From NCBI RefSeq assembly GCF_947623445.1, contig NC_135245.1, forward strand, positions 4,843,501 through 4,907,500: a stretch of 64,000 bases of DNA, written 5' to 3'. Numbering within the stretch: position 1 is the stretch's first letter; the number at the start of each line of letters is the position of its first letter. The notes beneath the pieces were generated by a model, which was given only the letters and a program-made list of their open reading frames with translations, did no database searches and was not told the origin of the DNA. This DNA comes from Clavelina lepadiformis. Taxonomy: Eukaryota; Chordata; Ascidiacea; Aplousobranchia; Clavelinidae. Made by a program: the position numbers and the translations under genes. Shown piece by piece: positions 33,163 to 45,493 of this stretch.

Positions 33163-36100
33163 TTATAATTCGCCATGTTTGATGACACCACTGTTTATGC
33201 GATTCTTCAATCCAGTGTAGACCTTGTGAACCTTAAAAAGGATTAAAACGTCTTGGTGATAATTTTACATTTCTTGAAATCGGGTCATACGACTTTCGAC
33301 TTACCTTGTCTGCCAAGTCTCTGACTTTGTCATGCAACTTCTGATGTTTTGAAAGCCTTTCAGTTGGCGCATCTTTCTTTCCACCATGGTATTCAATTTT
33401 TTCCGCAGAATTCCTCAATTCTTCTCTATCATTTCAGTAGAAATAAAAAAAGAATTAAAAAATCAGTTCCGAGCAAAAATGTCCACAACATATTTTAAAC
33501 TGACAAGCTTTTCCAGCAGGTCACCTAAAATGTCTATGCTTGTCCATCTTAACTTCAAAATGACGAAGTTCTTCTTTGAGAGATTCAACTTCTTCGTCAG
33601 AGAAGTTTCCTTCCTTTACTTTTTCCCACAAATCAAGAACTCGAGGTTCAGTGAAAGGATAGATATCATCTAAAGTTATGCATTTGTTCATTACAAAAAG
33701 ATTGTTTTAGACTACTTACTAGCACCTTGTGCCATATACAAGTTATCCGATTGCAATAAATGTTTACACATTACCTACTTAATAACGTTCTTAGAGTTGA
33801 AGTCTATGTATTTACATTGAAAGAGAACAAATACTATCATTGTATTTATCCTTGCAATGAAATTAGGTCATAAAAATATCAACTCAATGCAATGTACACT
33901 GTTAGGTTTAAAGTAGGCTTTTTATGGGTTTATCTGTGCTAACTATTACAATTATAGCAAAATATGGTAACACTAGTTAAATGAATACAGCTTAAGCCAG
34001 GATATTTTTTCAGTGAATAGAAAAATCCTGATTCATCCAAACCACACACCAAATATGAAGCAGAGTGAAAAACTTTGGCATGGATATTAAGGAAACTAAT
34101 TAATACAATCAAAAGAAATTTTTCATAAATAAATGATTTCTTAGTAAAGAGATATAAGAAGAGGGCCAAAATAATTAAGACACCGTTTACATTTTACACA
34201 AATATCATTTACTAACTTGCTGATGTGGTAGTATGTTGGACAGTTATTTTACTATTGACGTACATATACAGCAGAGCAAATAAAAAGTAATGGCGGTGCC
34301 ATCAGCTACTAAACAGTACCATCCATAATGCTGTCTACCTCTTTTATAGGCAGTTTACCAATGAAAAGCATTTCTTTTATAATATAAAAGGATATTTGCA
34401 ACTAAGGCTATGTAAATTAATAAATGCTTAGCGAACATTTGCAATACTAATAAAATGATGTGTTAGTACACTAATAAAAATTCTTCGTACCATACCGACC
34501 GTTATATTTGAAATAAAACTTGTAATGTTTTAGTGAAATAAGTGCCATAATGTACCAGTATGTAACAAGCAAATAAACAGAAAACTGTTTGTTTAAGCTT
34601 GCACAAACCTTTTGTTTTCTTTGACATCACATTTAACCTCTTGTAACTATCTTCCACCTCACTATGTAGATCCATCATTGTGGACTCTTTCTCCTTAACA
34701 TCCCCTTCATCGAGTCGTTCCAAGGAATTTTCAGAGATAGCTGAAACGACAAAACATCAAAATTTTGCCCCAAAAAGTTTAAAACTTGAACAAAGTATTG
34801 TGTTGTGTCAGAAGAGATAAACTTACCTTGGATTCTTTTGATATCTTTTTTAAGATTGTTGAGCTCAACCAATTTATCTTCATGATGTTTAAATTCCAGA
34901 TACAACTTGTCCAGTTCCTTTGTTGTGAACTTGTTGTTCGACATTGCTACTTGCCACAGTTGGCTTAATTTGGCATCCTAGACATTCAATAATTAAGTTT
35001 GCAAAGTTATATTTATAACAGTGCAATTTTACATTATAAACAGTAAAAAAACAATAACTAACATTGAAAAAAATTGTATATTCAGTTCTTAGAAAAACTT
35101 TTGATTTCGTTTTACAACTTTGAACAGTTCCTGTTTAAATAAGGAGTAATAACTTCATTTTACTAAAAAACGACAAGTGACAGGGTTTTAGTTTTTGGAC
35201 AGTTGAAAAACTTCCAAGGGCTTCTAATTTGAGAGAGAGTCCAAATACAATTAGTTATAGATTCTAAAGCAACAGCATTTGATTATTCTTGATAACTGCA
35301 TACATTCTAAATTAACAGAACTCATTTAATTCAACTTCATTTAATTGAGCAGTCTGGCTAATTTTTCACATTTTTGTCAGTCCCAGCAGAATCGTGTACA
35401 TTCTAATGTTTGTTTAATTCGGCTTTGCGCAATCAACAATTTCGTTACTTCGATTTGTGATTCATGACTTAATACACCTTCGAAATAAAGTAAGTGAACT
35501 CAATATACGTAAAAATTGTTTTACTGTTGTGATATGATCGATCTAAAATGTAGCTTGGTGCGACCTGAACATAGGCTAAAAAGCATCAGAGTTTCAGATT
35601 GGTGCTTACTGCCTTCAACGTAGGACTTCTACTAAATTAGAACATATAAATTATTCTACTAGGACATACAAAAATCCAGCTACGGATTACTTTGGGGTAC
35701 GCTATAATTTGGAAACAAAATAACAGTCGAAATACCAAACAAACCAGAGCACTTGGAATTTAACAGAAATTTTTGACTTGAATATTGACTGTAAAACTGT
35801 TGCAGGGCACCTCAAAAATAGGTTTTCCATTCCTTAAATCTCTTGTCTCCTCATAATTTTTTCTTCCAGCCAGTCCATATTTGTACATTATGTCTGTGAA
35901 TACGTTTTAATTAATTGCTGAATTTAGTAATTTATAGAATACACAATTTTGAGTGGCATTTACAAACTAAAAAACAGTATAAAATATAATATAACGGTTA
36001 ATGTGCAACAACTTGAAACTTTAAAACTTAACATGTTTAACTTTAAACCAATTATACATACAAAGTAGGACATTACTTTACATAAATCACTATAATATGA

Positions 36101-36765
36101 GCTAACTTTTCAAAGTTATAGGAGATTTGAGTTACTGTAAAACAGTAGCTTATAAGCTACACCCATATGTAAGTTTCAATGGTTACTACTAGTATGAATC
36201 ATTAAACAAAACTGATTATTGAAGAATTATTATGAAGAAAAATTATTGAAGAATTCAATTTTGTCAGCTCACCATTTAACATTGGTATTTGAAATTTAGG
36301 TAATAAAAAGAAAAATTTAAGTCTCACTGTTAAATTCTTGCTGAAGCTGGGCTTGTAACCTTCCATCTTCATCGCCCCCTTTGGCTTTCATGGCTTTCAA
36401 TTCTATCAACTCTCGATCATGTTGCTTCAGTTCAGCATAAAGATCAGTCATGGTCACGGAAGGAAGCGCCAACTTAAAAATGTTTTACGTCAAATTGTTA
36501 ATTACAAGGTAGCTTTCATGATCAATAGTTCAATTGTATTGGCCAAAGTGAGCACATAAAATCTTGTATTTACACATGCACAGCAAAATCAACTTACTCT
36601 TTCAGCTTTTTCCCAAAGTTGGTGAACTCTTCCGCTCCTAAATGCTCGTTTACCATCTCCAACATCATTCCTTTTCTTTTCGAGACTGTCTACAGCTCCA
36701 TACAGGGTGAAAATTATTACTATGAAAGCAATGGAAAATGAAGGAAGACATCTTTGTAAACCCAT
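33163..36765 (-). CDS. LRPAP1: LDL-receptor-related protein-associated protein (RAP), 8 exons
   Basis: Exons read on the minus strand: 36765-36598, 36472-36328, 35893-35811, 34977-34827, 34740-34609, 33669-33525, 33425-33305 and 33231-33163. Phases are all consistent and give 337 residues (human about 357). Signal peptide MGLQRCLPSFSIAFIVIIF. Three RAP-type helical segments follow, each opened by the family motif: VHQLWEKAER (domain 1), AKLSQLWQVAM (domain 2) and EPRVLDLWEKVKEGNFSDEE then LKEELRHFEVKMDKHRHF (domain 3). The C-terminus is HGEL, a variant of the human HNEL ER-retrieval signal. RAP is an ER chaperone that blocks premature ligand binding by LDL-receptor-family proteins. All conserved segments are present, so the gene looks functional. 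The last-exon polyadenylation signal was not located. Confidence 0.93.
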
Positions 36766-39735
36766 GTTACTATAATGAGGCACCTCGTTGCTAGCAAATC
36801 CTATTATTACAGAAACATATGGAATGAGATACTGTGAAGCACTGGATGTCAAGAAGCTGTACACAAAAAACTCACGAAAATAGGGACCAAGTATGTTTAT
36901 AAAAAATGGATATCACAAAAAACTTTCAAAGTAGTCTAAAAGTCACAATAAAAACATCATGGCTTTCGTATTCATGGTGCTGCCAGCATGTCATTTGGTT
37001 CCGACCAAACCAAAAACCTAAGTAACTGCAAACATTAGAACACTAAATTTTGTATAAGCTATTCATTAGGATTTAAAGCTGTTGTAGAAGTTACAAACAC
37101 TATAATTTTGAATCTATGTTATGATATTCAAGCGTAAAGAAAAATATTTGATCACGTAAATAGTGCACCTTTTACCATATTCAGCATAATTGTAATCTTT
37201 CAAAATGTGACCTCAGCTCAACTGAAATATAACTTCAGCTATAACATCACAAATATGAAATGCATGGAGTAGATATCAAATTCGACTTTTATCTCTTATT
37301 AAGCAAGGTTTACTGTATATTACACATTAAGTAATTTGGAGTTGGGCATGGGTTGGGCCTAACTTATCTGCTCCTACTGTCTGGCTGTTGTAGCGTTTGA
37401 AATTTAAAACAAACAAAATGACCACTTTGCGAAACAAATTTTTCAAGTACAGTATAACAATATTAAAAAAAAGACCACAAAGTTTCACATGGATATATTT
37501 CTTACAAAGAATTCTAAGCAGACCTGTATAAAAACGAAAAGCGATCAAAATGACCACCTTATGACACTATAGTAGTTTCAGTATATGCAATACATACTAA
37601 AGTATTAAAATGGTGCTTAATAAAAAGAAAAACAAATTCTAAAAGATCTTGATTAATATACAAAAAGTTAGGCTATATTAACACTGATAGCACATTTGAC
37701 ATGATTTCTCAGCATATCGATAGCGGAGCACTACAACAGTTTAAAGCTGGTTGTCTGAACAGGAGTGTACTGCAAACTGATTGACACAAGACAATTTAAT
37801 ACCTCAGAAAATTCAATTAAAATTTGAACTATCAATATCTTACATAATTTTTATCCCATTATGGAGATGAAAACTATGGGACACTGCAAAACAACAAGAA
37901 CACTGCTGAGGCATCGAATGTGATATCAAGTTTGTCAAAGGCTGGACTGGCTATGGCACTTGTGATAATGATGAATATATTTTTTCACTCCAGTTTTGCA
38001 CAAGGTGCAGTTTAGTTTCAAATAATTGTTTGCTTTAATTGCTGGACATAAGCAAAACATTTTTTGGGAATGCAAAAGAATGTAGTAATTTGAGCTTCTA
38101 AAACAAGTTACTTACAATGTTTTATAGAATTTTAAGAAGCTTTTGACAAATTTTGTAAAAACCAATTAATTCATTGTACGAATATAATAAACTTACTGGT
38201 GCACCTTTTAATTTGTAAAAATTCCTAAAACCACATATTCTGATTGCTCTTTTAGTAAGCCATACTACTATAAACACTTTTTACAAACAGATTGCCAACA
38301 CAAAAGCGTCTACAAATTGGTCTAAACACTGAAAACAATAGCTTATCAAAACAAAAGTAATTTAATTAGCATTCCACAACTTATATACTAATTTCAAACA
38401 GTAGGCTTGTTTCACTTTTCATAGAAATACTAACAAGTATGGTACATATACACAATTTAGAAAGAGTTAGAGAACTTCCACATTTTCTTATTTTACTGAA
38501 AAATCTTGTAGTTCAACAGTTATTTTTATTTAAAGCCTATAAACCAGCAATCTGTATTTGTACAAAAGACTTGTTTACTTCAAAAATTAAATTTAGAAAT
38601 TCTGCACAACCTTATTTATGTCTAGGAGTTGGGGCAATGATGTGTTTCACCTGAGTCAAGCCAGCAGACACTTTCTGTTGGCTTGACACCGAGTGGATAA
38701 AATAGCACAACTTGTAGCCAAAACCCAGTCAGCAAGTGGTCTAAGCTACATTGCAGCTGCCAGCTTTCGCAAACTAAAAACGGACGTCGTCCACTTTGGC
38801 CAACAATGATCCCAACCTACAACACCACTTTTTGTTAACGGGTGATCGCACGTTTTTGTCCCACTTGGCCTACGCAATACCGTTAACGCGAAGGTTTTCA
38901 CTTTTGTCCAGTATTGCTTGCCACAGAAAGAAAGTGAGATATGCCGCACAGGTCTAGCCACTGTAGGGGCATTCCCACTTTAATAACTCTCCATTCCGCT
39001 CTCATCCGAGTTGTAAAAGTATTAGTAAAAAGGAAAAAGAAATGTCAATAACTTCAACTATATAATCTATGCAGTTCTTCTTAAAACAAAGAGATCAAGA
39101 TAAACAGTAGATCACGTAGAAAAATTTTTTATTTAATATAATTCTGCTGTTTAAGTGTGGGCCTATCGTTTAATGGTAAACCGGCTTCAACACTTGTTTT
39201 TTCCATCATAGTCTTTTCCTTCAAACTGATCTAAAGGTGGCGATATGGGTTTTCGAAACTATGATTATTTTCCAAAGGCTCTATAGAAGAGAACTTTTAT
39301 AGATGCTGAATTTTTCCCTGTAATGTATTATTAAATTTGCTTTTAAGCCACTGTTTGAAAACTTATTGCACATGTTGTCACCAACGATATAAAGTTGTCA
39401 CTATCTATGAAACACAGAGTCATTTTATTAATTCTAAGGGAAGAGAAAGGTCTGAAACAAGTTGACCTCAATTCAAACAAAAGTTGTCAGCAAGAACACC
39501 GGATAAAGAATTTTTCAATAATAGATAGTGACTAAACAGTTATTGTCGAAATTGTATCGCAAGTTTGCCGCTAATCAAAGCTATGACGGAAGTTGCCGCG
39601 AGTATGACTTCACAATCGAGAACTAACACGCTTGATGGCTGGCGCTTGGATCAATATATGGTACAGTAGTAGCAGTCGCCGAACAGTAGTAGCAGTGGCC
39701 GACTTTCTGGTGCAGAATTGCTGTTTTGCCCTTTG
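36766..39735. other. intergenic, no gene recognised
   Basis: AT-rich upstream region of LRPAP1. Contains a 13-bp stem with 7-base loop at 38655-38687 (GTCAAGCCAGCAG paired with CTGTTGGCTTGAC, one G-T wobble). A slightly GC-richer stretch at 38700-38970 may be an old repeat. No coding pattern. Confidence 0.4.
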
Positions 39736-39743
39736 TTCTATAT

Positions 39744-40210
39744 CAGGGCTTCCCAAACTTTTTTGCTCGCGACCCCTTTCAAACTTCTGAAGTTTTCCGC
39801 GACCCTTCACGTTTAAATTGATTAGCAGTGCGAAATATACATTAGTCATTACTCATTAGTGACATTTATTGAGATGCAAAGACTGAATTCAAGCAACCAG
39901 TACTCAAAGCCTACCAGTACTTACTACTTTACACATAGCCTATGTAGGCTACTGGAAACAAAAAAGCACACACATTTATTCAGTGTGATTGGTGCGACTG
40001 CTTTCTGCTACAAAGCAAGTCCAGCCGTGGCTCAATATATGTTAATGCTGGTCTCAACTCTCAAGGCGGTTTCAATGTTGATTAGGCTGGAACGATATTT
40101 TGTTTTGATTGTATTTTGTACTTCGTGTAAAATTGGTATACGCGGTGTGACCCCTGAAGTTCGTTACGCGACCCCTTGCGGGTTCGCGACCCCCAGTTTG
40201 GGAAGCCCTG
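39744..40210. mobile_element. hAT-type MITE
   Basis: A 467-bp element with perfect 16-bp inverted ends, CAGGGCTTCCCAAACT, and a perfect 8-bp duplication, TTCTATAT, at 39736-39743 and 40211-40218. Subterminal CGCGACCCC motifs are repeated near both ends. No transposase. Confidence 0.93.
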
Positions 40211-40226
40211 TTCTATATTATAAGTA

Positions 40227-41563
40227 GGGAAAGGTGGTGTAAAGCGGATCAACGGGGTAAAGTGGCACACCCCTCTTATTTTCTTAATAAAGTTTTTTAA
40301 CCGCGCGGATACCACTAAGTTTAGTGAAGCATGACATAACGTGGTTGCAGACGCCATTATTCGAGGTTACGTGGAAATAAAGGCAAAAAAGGCACGGAAT
40401 TCGTTTTTTGTTCTCTCTGATCTATTGAAAGGTATGTCTTGTAACTTAGATTTTATTTTACATGCATAAGGTAGAAGTTTGGTTGAATGGTAGAAAGGAG
40501 TTTTACTGTATCACGTACGCATTACATAGGTTCATTCCACTTACTGACTAGCCAAAATTTGGCCAACAGTCAAAATAATAGTAACCAAGGGGTGGGGGTA
40601 AAGTGGACCAGTGGTTGCTCCATCGCATGTTACTGATGTTCCTATTGATCCTGTTCCAACCAACACCGAATCTTACTCCGTTAATGTTAGTTCAACTAGC
40701 ATTGACTTGTGTGATGGCAGAAATATTTGCTTAGATGCGGCTGGTCTTCCCAAGATGCCTGAATCGTTACCTGCACAGCCAACAGATGTAGCCCAACCGT
40801 CCTCTCCTGAAGATGCAAATTCCAGTTTCACAATTATAAGTCCTGTTGAACTGCTTCCTATGCCGAAAGCAGCTCACACTCGCCAAAAGAGGAAGTCTAA
40901 GAGAGGTGCAACTGCTATTTTAACCAGTTCACCATACAAGAAGCAGTTGGCTGAAACGAATCGTAGCCAATCCGCGGTATCTGGCAACAGCAGTAAAACA
41001 AGTTCATCGAAAAAGCGTTCTATGAAGAAAGCTAAGGTTTCCAGGTCATCAATGCACCAGAAGGACACAGTCGATGAAAGTGATAACAACGTAGATGCAG
41101 AATGCTTTTACTGCAACGAATTGTATTCCAAATCATCCGAGAATGATGGGTGGATCCAGTGCTCCAAATGCATGCGATGGGTGTAATTAAGAGGATGACA
41201 GCTTTATTTGTGAATTATGTTTTTAAAAATTGATGGTGAACTGCGATTACTTTCATAATTACTTCGCTTATGATGACAATTTGTAAATAAATTGATTGTG
41301 ATGTGGAACAAATTGCCTTGTTTACTCAAAACTTACGGTGGTCCACTTTACCCCACATGTGTGGGGTAAAGTGGACTATTGGAGTTGCTTCTAAATCAAA
41401 AAACTTTTATGTAAGAAAGCAAGCAATCAATAAAAGGGCACTTCAAAAATTAGTGAAATACCTGAGAGTTAACTCTCAAAACAAACAAGTCAAATGTTTT
41501 GGTGAAATCAGTGAATTGTAACGATTAAGCCTTAGGTGGTCCGCTTTACCCCACCCTTCCTTT
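40227..41563. mobile_element. internally deleted pogo-like transposon, copy 2
   Basis: Close copy of 22761-24110 with the same missing interior. TA lies at 40225-40226 on the left and most likely 41564-41565 on the right; the right end is slightly degraded. It sits only eight bases beyond the right target duplication of the adjacent hAT MITE, so it inserted beside that element or the reverse. Confidence 0.82.
40611..41186 (+). pseudogene. C-terminal pogo-like transposase remnant, truncated finger
   Basis: A 191-codon open frame, longer than in copy 1 because the indel near the KSKRGATAILTSSP motif is absent here. It starts inside the post-catalytic linker (SHVTDVPIDPVPTN) and has no natural start codon. 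The PHD-like finger is cut: a 20-bp deletion after CSKCMRW removes the HEACSG part and shifts the frame to an early stop. Not a functional protein. Confidence 0.75.
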
Positions 41564-41822
41564 TACCTACGTTGGCATGGTACAAATTTTGCATTACAAT
41601 TTTTGTTGCATTTATCCGGCGCACTGAAAGGAAACTTTCCAGTTGGGAATTACGGTACATGCATGGTATCTAATGTTACTTATTTGTTACGTTTTGGCAC
41701 ATTTTATAGAATGTTTTACTTTTGTGAGTTTTAAAGAAAAGGTTTCATGACTAAGAAACCGTTTATGTAACAATTTGATTGCTACCGTACTATGTAAATC
41801 CGGCACTGGCGTAGGCCTACAT

Positions 41823-42162
41823 CAGGCATGTGCAACCTTTTTCACTGGAGGGCCAAATACAAAATTTTGAATGACATCGCGGGCCACATGATTTTTTCAG
41901 AAAAAATTAGTATCGTAAAACGACTTTCCTATGCAGTTTATGTAGTTAAGAAATAGATTTAATGCAGTCCACGACACACTTGTGCGACAATTTATTGAAA
42001 AACTGTGAATAATTGTCGATGGAAGATGAGGATTGATGTAAACTGCATGAAATAGTGATGGCTAGTATGAAGTTCTAACATTTTGCTGAGCACCACGCGG
42101 GCCGCACGGAACAACCTGGCGGGCCGCAGTGCGGCCCGCGGGCCACTGGTTGCACATGTCTG
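41823..42162. mobile_element. hAT-type MITE
   Basis: A 340-bp element with ends CAGGCATGTGCAACC and, inverted, CAGACATGTGCAACC. The perfect 8-bp duplication GCCTACAT lies at 41815-41822 and 42163-42170. GC-rich GGGCC(A/G) motifs are repeated in its right half. No transposase. Confidence 0.92.
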
Positions 42163-42170
42163 GCCTACAT

Positions 42171-45100
42171 CTTCTGTGTATGTACTATGGGTATATAACC
42201 TTCACCTTGGCTACTATTGATAGTCATCGATGAAAGATATTAAGAAAATCATGGAATTACTACCCTAAGTAGTAAGTGATGAAGTTACCCAAGTACCTTT
42301 AGCAATAGGCGCTCTGATAAAAGAGATGGCGTATTAGGAGCCGAAATTGGTAAGTTTTCACACAAGGCTGTAAAGTGGTTTCATTGCATATATTATGAGT
42401 GCGGTAGCCTATTTATGTCATTTTGTCCTTGGTACGCATCTTATTCGTAGAATGTTTGCGGACCGGTTTAGCCCAATTTTATACAAGCCAGGGTTAGGTT
42501 TTAACTTTTAAGCCGGGTAATGTTTCCCAAGTTATCGTCGACCTGCGGTAGCCGATGTCTGGATCGGTTATTATTGGATCTTGTTCTTGTTATATAGAAT
42601 TTCTCTGGCGCTTTACAATGTGCAGTTATCAGTGCTCAATAAATAGACTGCAATACACAAGCAAACAGATGTGTCTGAAGCCATCTACCCAAAGGTGGCG
42701 CTCAGGGGACAATTAAAGCCTAGATGTGCAGTGTTTCGAACGTTTGTAAGTTTGAGTCTGACGCACCATCCATTACTTTAAATTAACGTTTTGAAGTCAA
42801 CAAATTTAATTAACGGTGTAATGGTCCACTGTACTTCACTTTTTGCTTGGGATAGACAAAACTCATAAAATCACCAGGGGTTTAGAAGACCACCTACGCA
42901 CTAGCGCCTTGCTATTTTAAAGGTTATGTCTATATTTATAAGTGTATCACTCTTCCTGACTTACCCCTTTGTAACCATGTGATTCATTGTAATAGACAAT
43001 CTCTCTGCCAACAGCAGTACGTCTGAGAATAGTAGTGGCTTTCTTTGATCTCGGTTGGCATCAAATCATCTCCGGGTCGTATCTAGCTCGTGTAACGATT
43101 ATGTTCAGGTAAATTTTAATATATTCTTACAAAGATTCGTACAATCTGGTTATAGTTTATTGACGCTTTTCCGGCATACTTTTTTGCGTTTTCGCAAAAG
43201 CGCAAAATTATGGTTGATAATGGTAAGGACTAGCGGTCCTTGCCGGTCATCTGTTGTTTAGTTTGAGATTCCCATTCACTCTGACAAATAGTCACTTTTT
43301 ACCTTCGGCAAACGAGCATAACCATGGTTTATGATTCACTTAGCCTATACTTCTCTTGACGCAAACAGATGCTTTTGAGAGAAAATTGATTGCTTAATGT
43401 GTCCCGGCGACGTGGGGCTGATAACAATTTTGTTTACAGAAAATCGAGCAGTCGAAAGTCAGCAGCTGGAAGCTTCTACGCACACTGTACCCTTATTAGG
43501 GGCTACAAAGCGGCTATGTAAGCTTTCAAACAGGATTAATCGGACCAGTCCTTTTATAATTGTGACCAAATAACGTGAGGAATCCGTGATGCGCTTAGGT
43601 TTGATGATGCTCCTGGGGCAAAGTTCGTATATAAGCTCGCTTTCGGAAGTAATTGAAAGCACAGCTTTGAGCACTGCGCGTGCCACGAAAAGCTTAATAA
43701 ACACTGCAATGAGCGGTGTTGGTTGGGCATTGATAAACCGATGTGACTTGGACAACACTATTGATGTGGCGCCGAATTGTTTTGCTCTCTTTAAAGCTGT
43801 AATTGCGCAATCTGGCACCTTTCAGGCCCCGTCGAAATGCGTCACAAAATTGTGACTACCCGACAAAGTGCTCTTATGCACTTATATGCCGAGAATTTTT
43901 TCCAAGCGTGAATTGTGACAGGTATTTTAAGTATGCCGCTAATCTTTTTTGTGCTCACGCCTAGCTTGGCTGCTGAAAACTGGTTATCATTCAAAGTGAT
44001 TATGCCTTGTTTTGTATTGTGTCTTCGCTAAACAGATACAAGAAAAAGTTCTAGCCAAAACTTTTAATAAAAACAAACAACTGACAAGGTGATGACACAG
44101 AAAATAAATTACACACAGTGCGCAAAAGACACCGCTCAAGCGCTAAAAAACAACTATATGCTGAAAAATATAGAGGGTCGAGTTTGAATGACACGTAGGC
44201 GTTTTATAAAGCAGGTTTTAAACTAACACATATATATCCAACACACATTTGTAAAGGTAATACGATAACGTTGTTGTGACAAAAACACATTGAAGAAGAT
44301 GTGAAGCAATATTAAATACATATCTATAATAAAAATGAGGCAGCACACTCCTTAGATTAGATGGCGTTCCTGAAAATGAGCGGCAACAAGCATTTAAAGT
44401 GTGTTATGTCTGCAACCGGTCCAGCGGTTGACAAAAGCAGAGAAGTGTTGATATTCTAAGAATAAACTGGGTATCTGTACGATTTGGAATGTTCTCCTCA
44501 AGTTACAAAACGAAATATTTAAAGGTCCGAACAATATGCGATGGTAACAGTTTAACACCCAGCTAAAGAAAAATAACAGAACGATCACCAAGGGTGCTGT
44601 CAGCTGCTTTTTCACCGCAAGAAGCAAGCACCATCCAATGGCAGTATTGTGTAGGCCCATATGCGGCCGCATTGACGCGCAAGGCGTGGCATGTCGAGCT
44701 CAGCTCGCAGCGTGGTTGGTAAAAATACAAGATCCTCAACATTTGATAAATATATTTTCAAAAAGTGGATATGACGTTCGGCGTGCTCCTACCAATGAAC
44801 AGATATAGAAATCGTCACAGCTGCACAAAAATGACGTGATGCGTGTTTCTATAAAAACTCAATATCGTTGTCGATGGCCCAAGTCAAAAGAAGCAGCGGC
44901 GTAGCTGTCAAATGCATAAGCGCATCACAGTATGATAGGGAACACTCACATGTCAAAAAACAAACGAAATCGTTTTCGTCATAACGAGCCCGAGTCGGGT
45001 CCAATCGCTGTAAAGTAAACAGGAAACAATGGCAAGTGAGGAAAGCAACGCTACATGAATTGCAGCAGCTTCCACCACACTTCCCGTAAGTAAGAACCTT

Positions 45101-45493
45101 GCGTAAGCCAAATCTTTGTGACGAACGGTTTGACGTAAGCGAATGGCTTGCAGAAATACCGCCATACAGCAGGCCTTGACGTCAGAAAGCAATAAATAAA
45201 TGCGCAATGCAAAAAACGAATTTCTTTCTAATACGACTTAAATTTGTTCTTGTTACAAGGAACGCTTTGTTGACGTAGTCACAACATTAATTTGGTGAAA
45301 CTTTCATTCTTGAACAAAAACCGGCCTATCACTTATTAATGCGCAATGAATCAACAAAGAATAAGTAGATGATAAAAACTGAAAAAAACGCCAGCAAATA
45401 ACTTTTAAAACTTGAAACAAGTTTGAATCTTTTTGGTCGTGGATTACTGTGTTCGAGCGTCCGATTATGTGTTGTCATATCGAGGAGTATTTC
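42171..45493. other. intergenic; one unassigned two-strand open region
   Basis: From 42177 to about 42720 there is a weak LTR-like order: GTATATAA, then AATAAA near 42639, then a CACAAG end, then TGGCGCTCAGGGGAC, which could be a primer-binding site. No partner LTR or coding domain is seen. At 43459-43861 both strands are open for about 90-119 codons. The minus frame follows a good acceptor (GCAATTACAG) but matches nothing I recognise. The rest is featureless. Confidence 0.35.

Noticed and set aside
38655..38687. 13-bp stem-loop
   Set aside because: Short with a 7-base loop; could be chance or part of an old repeat. Reported only in the spacer entry.
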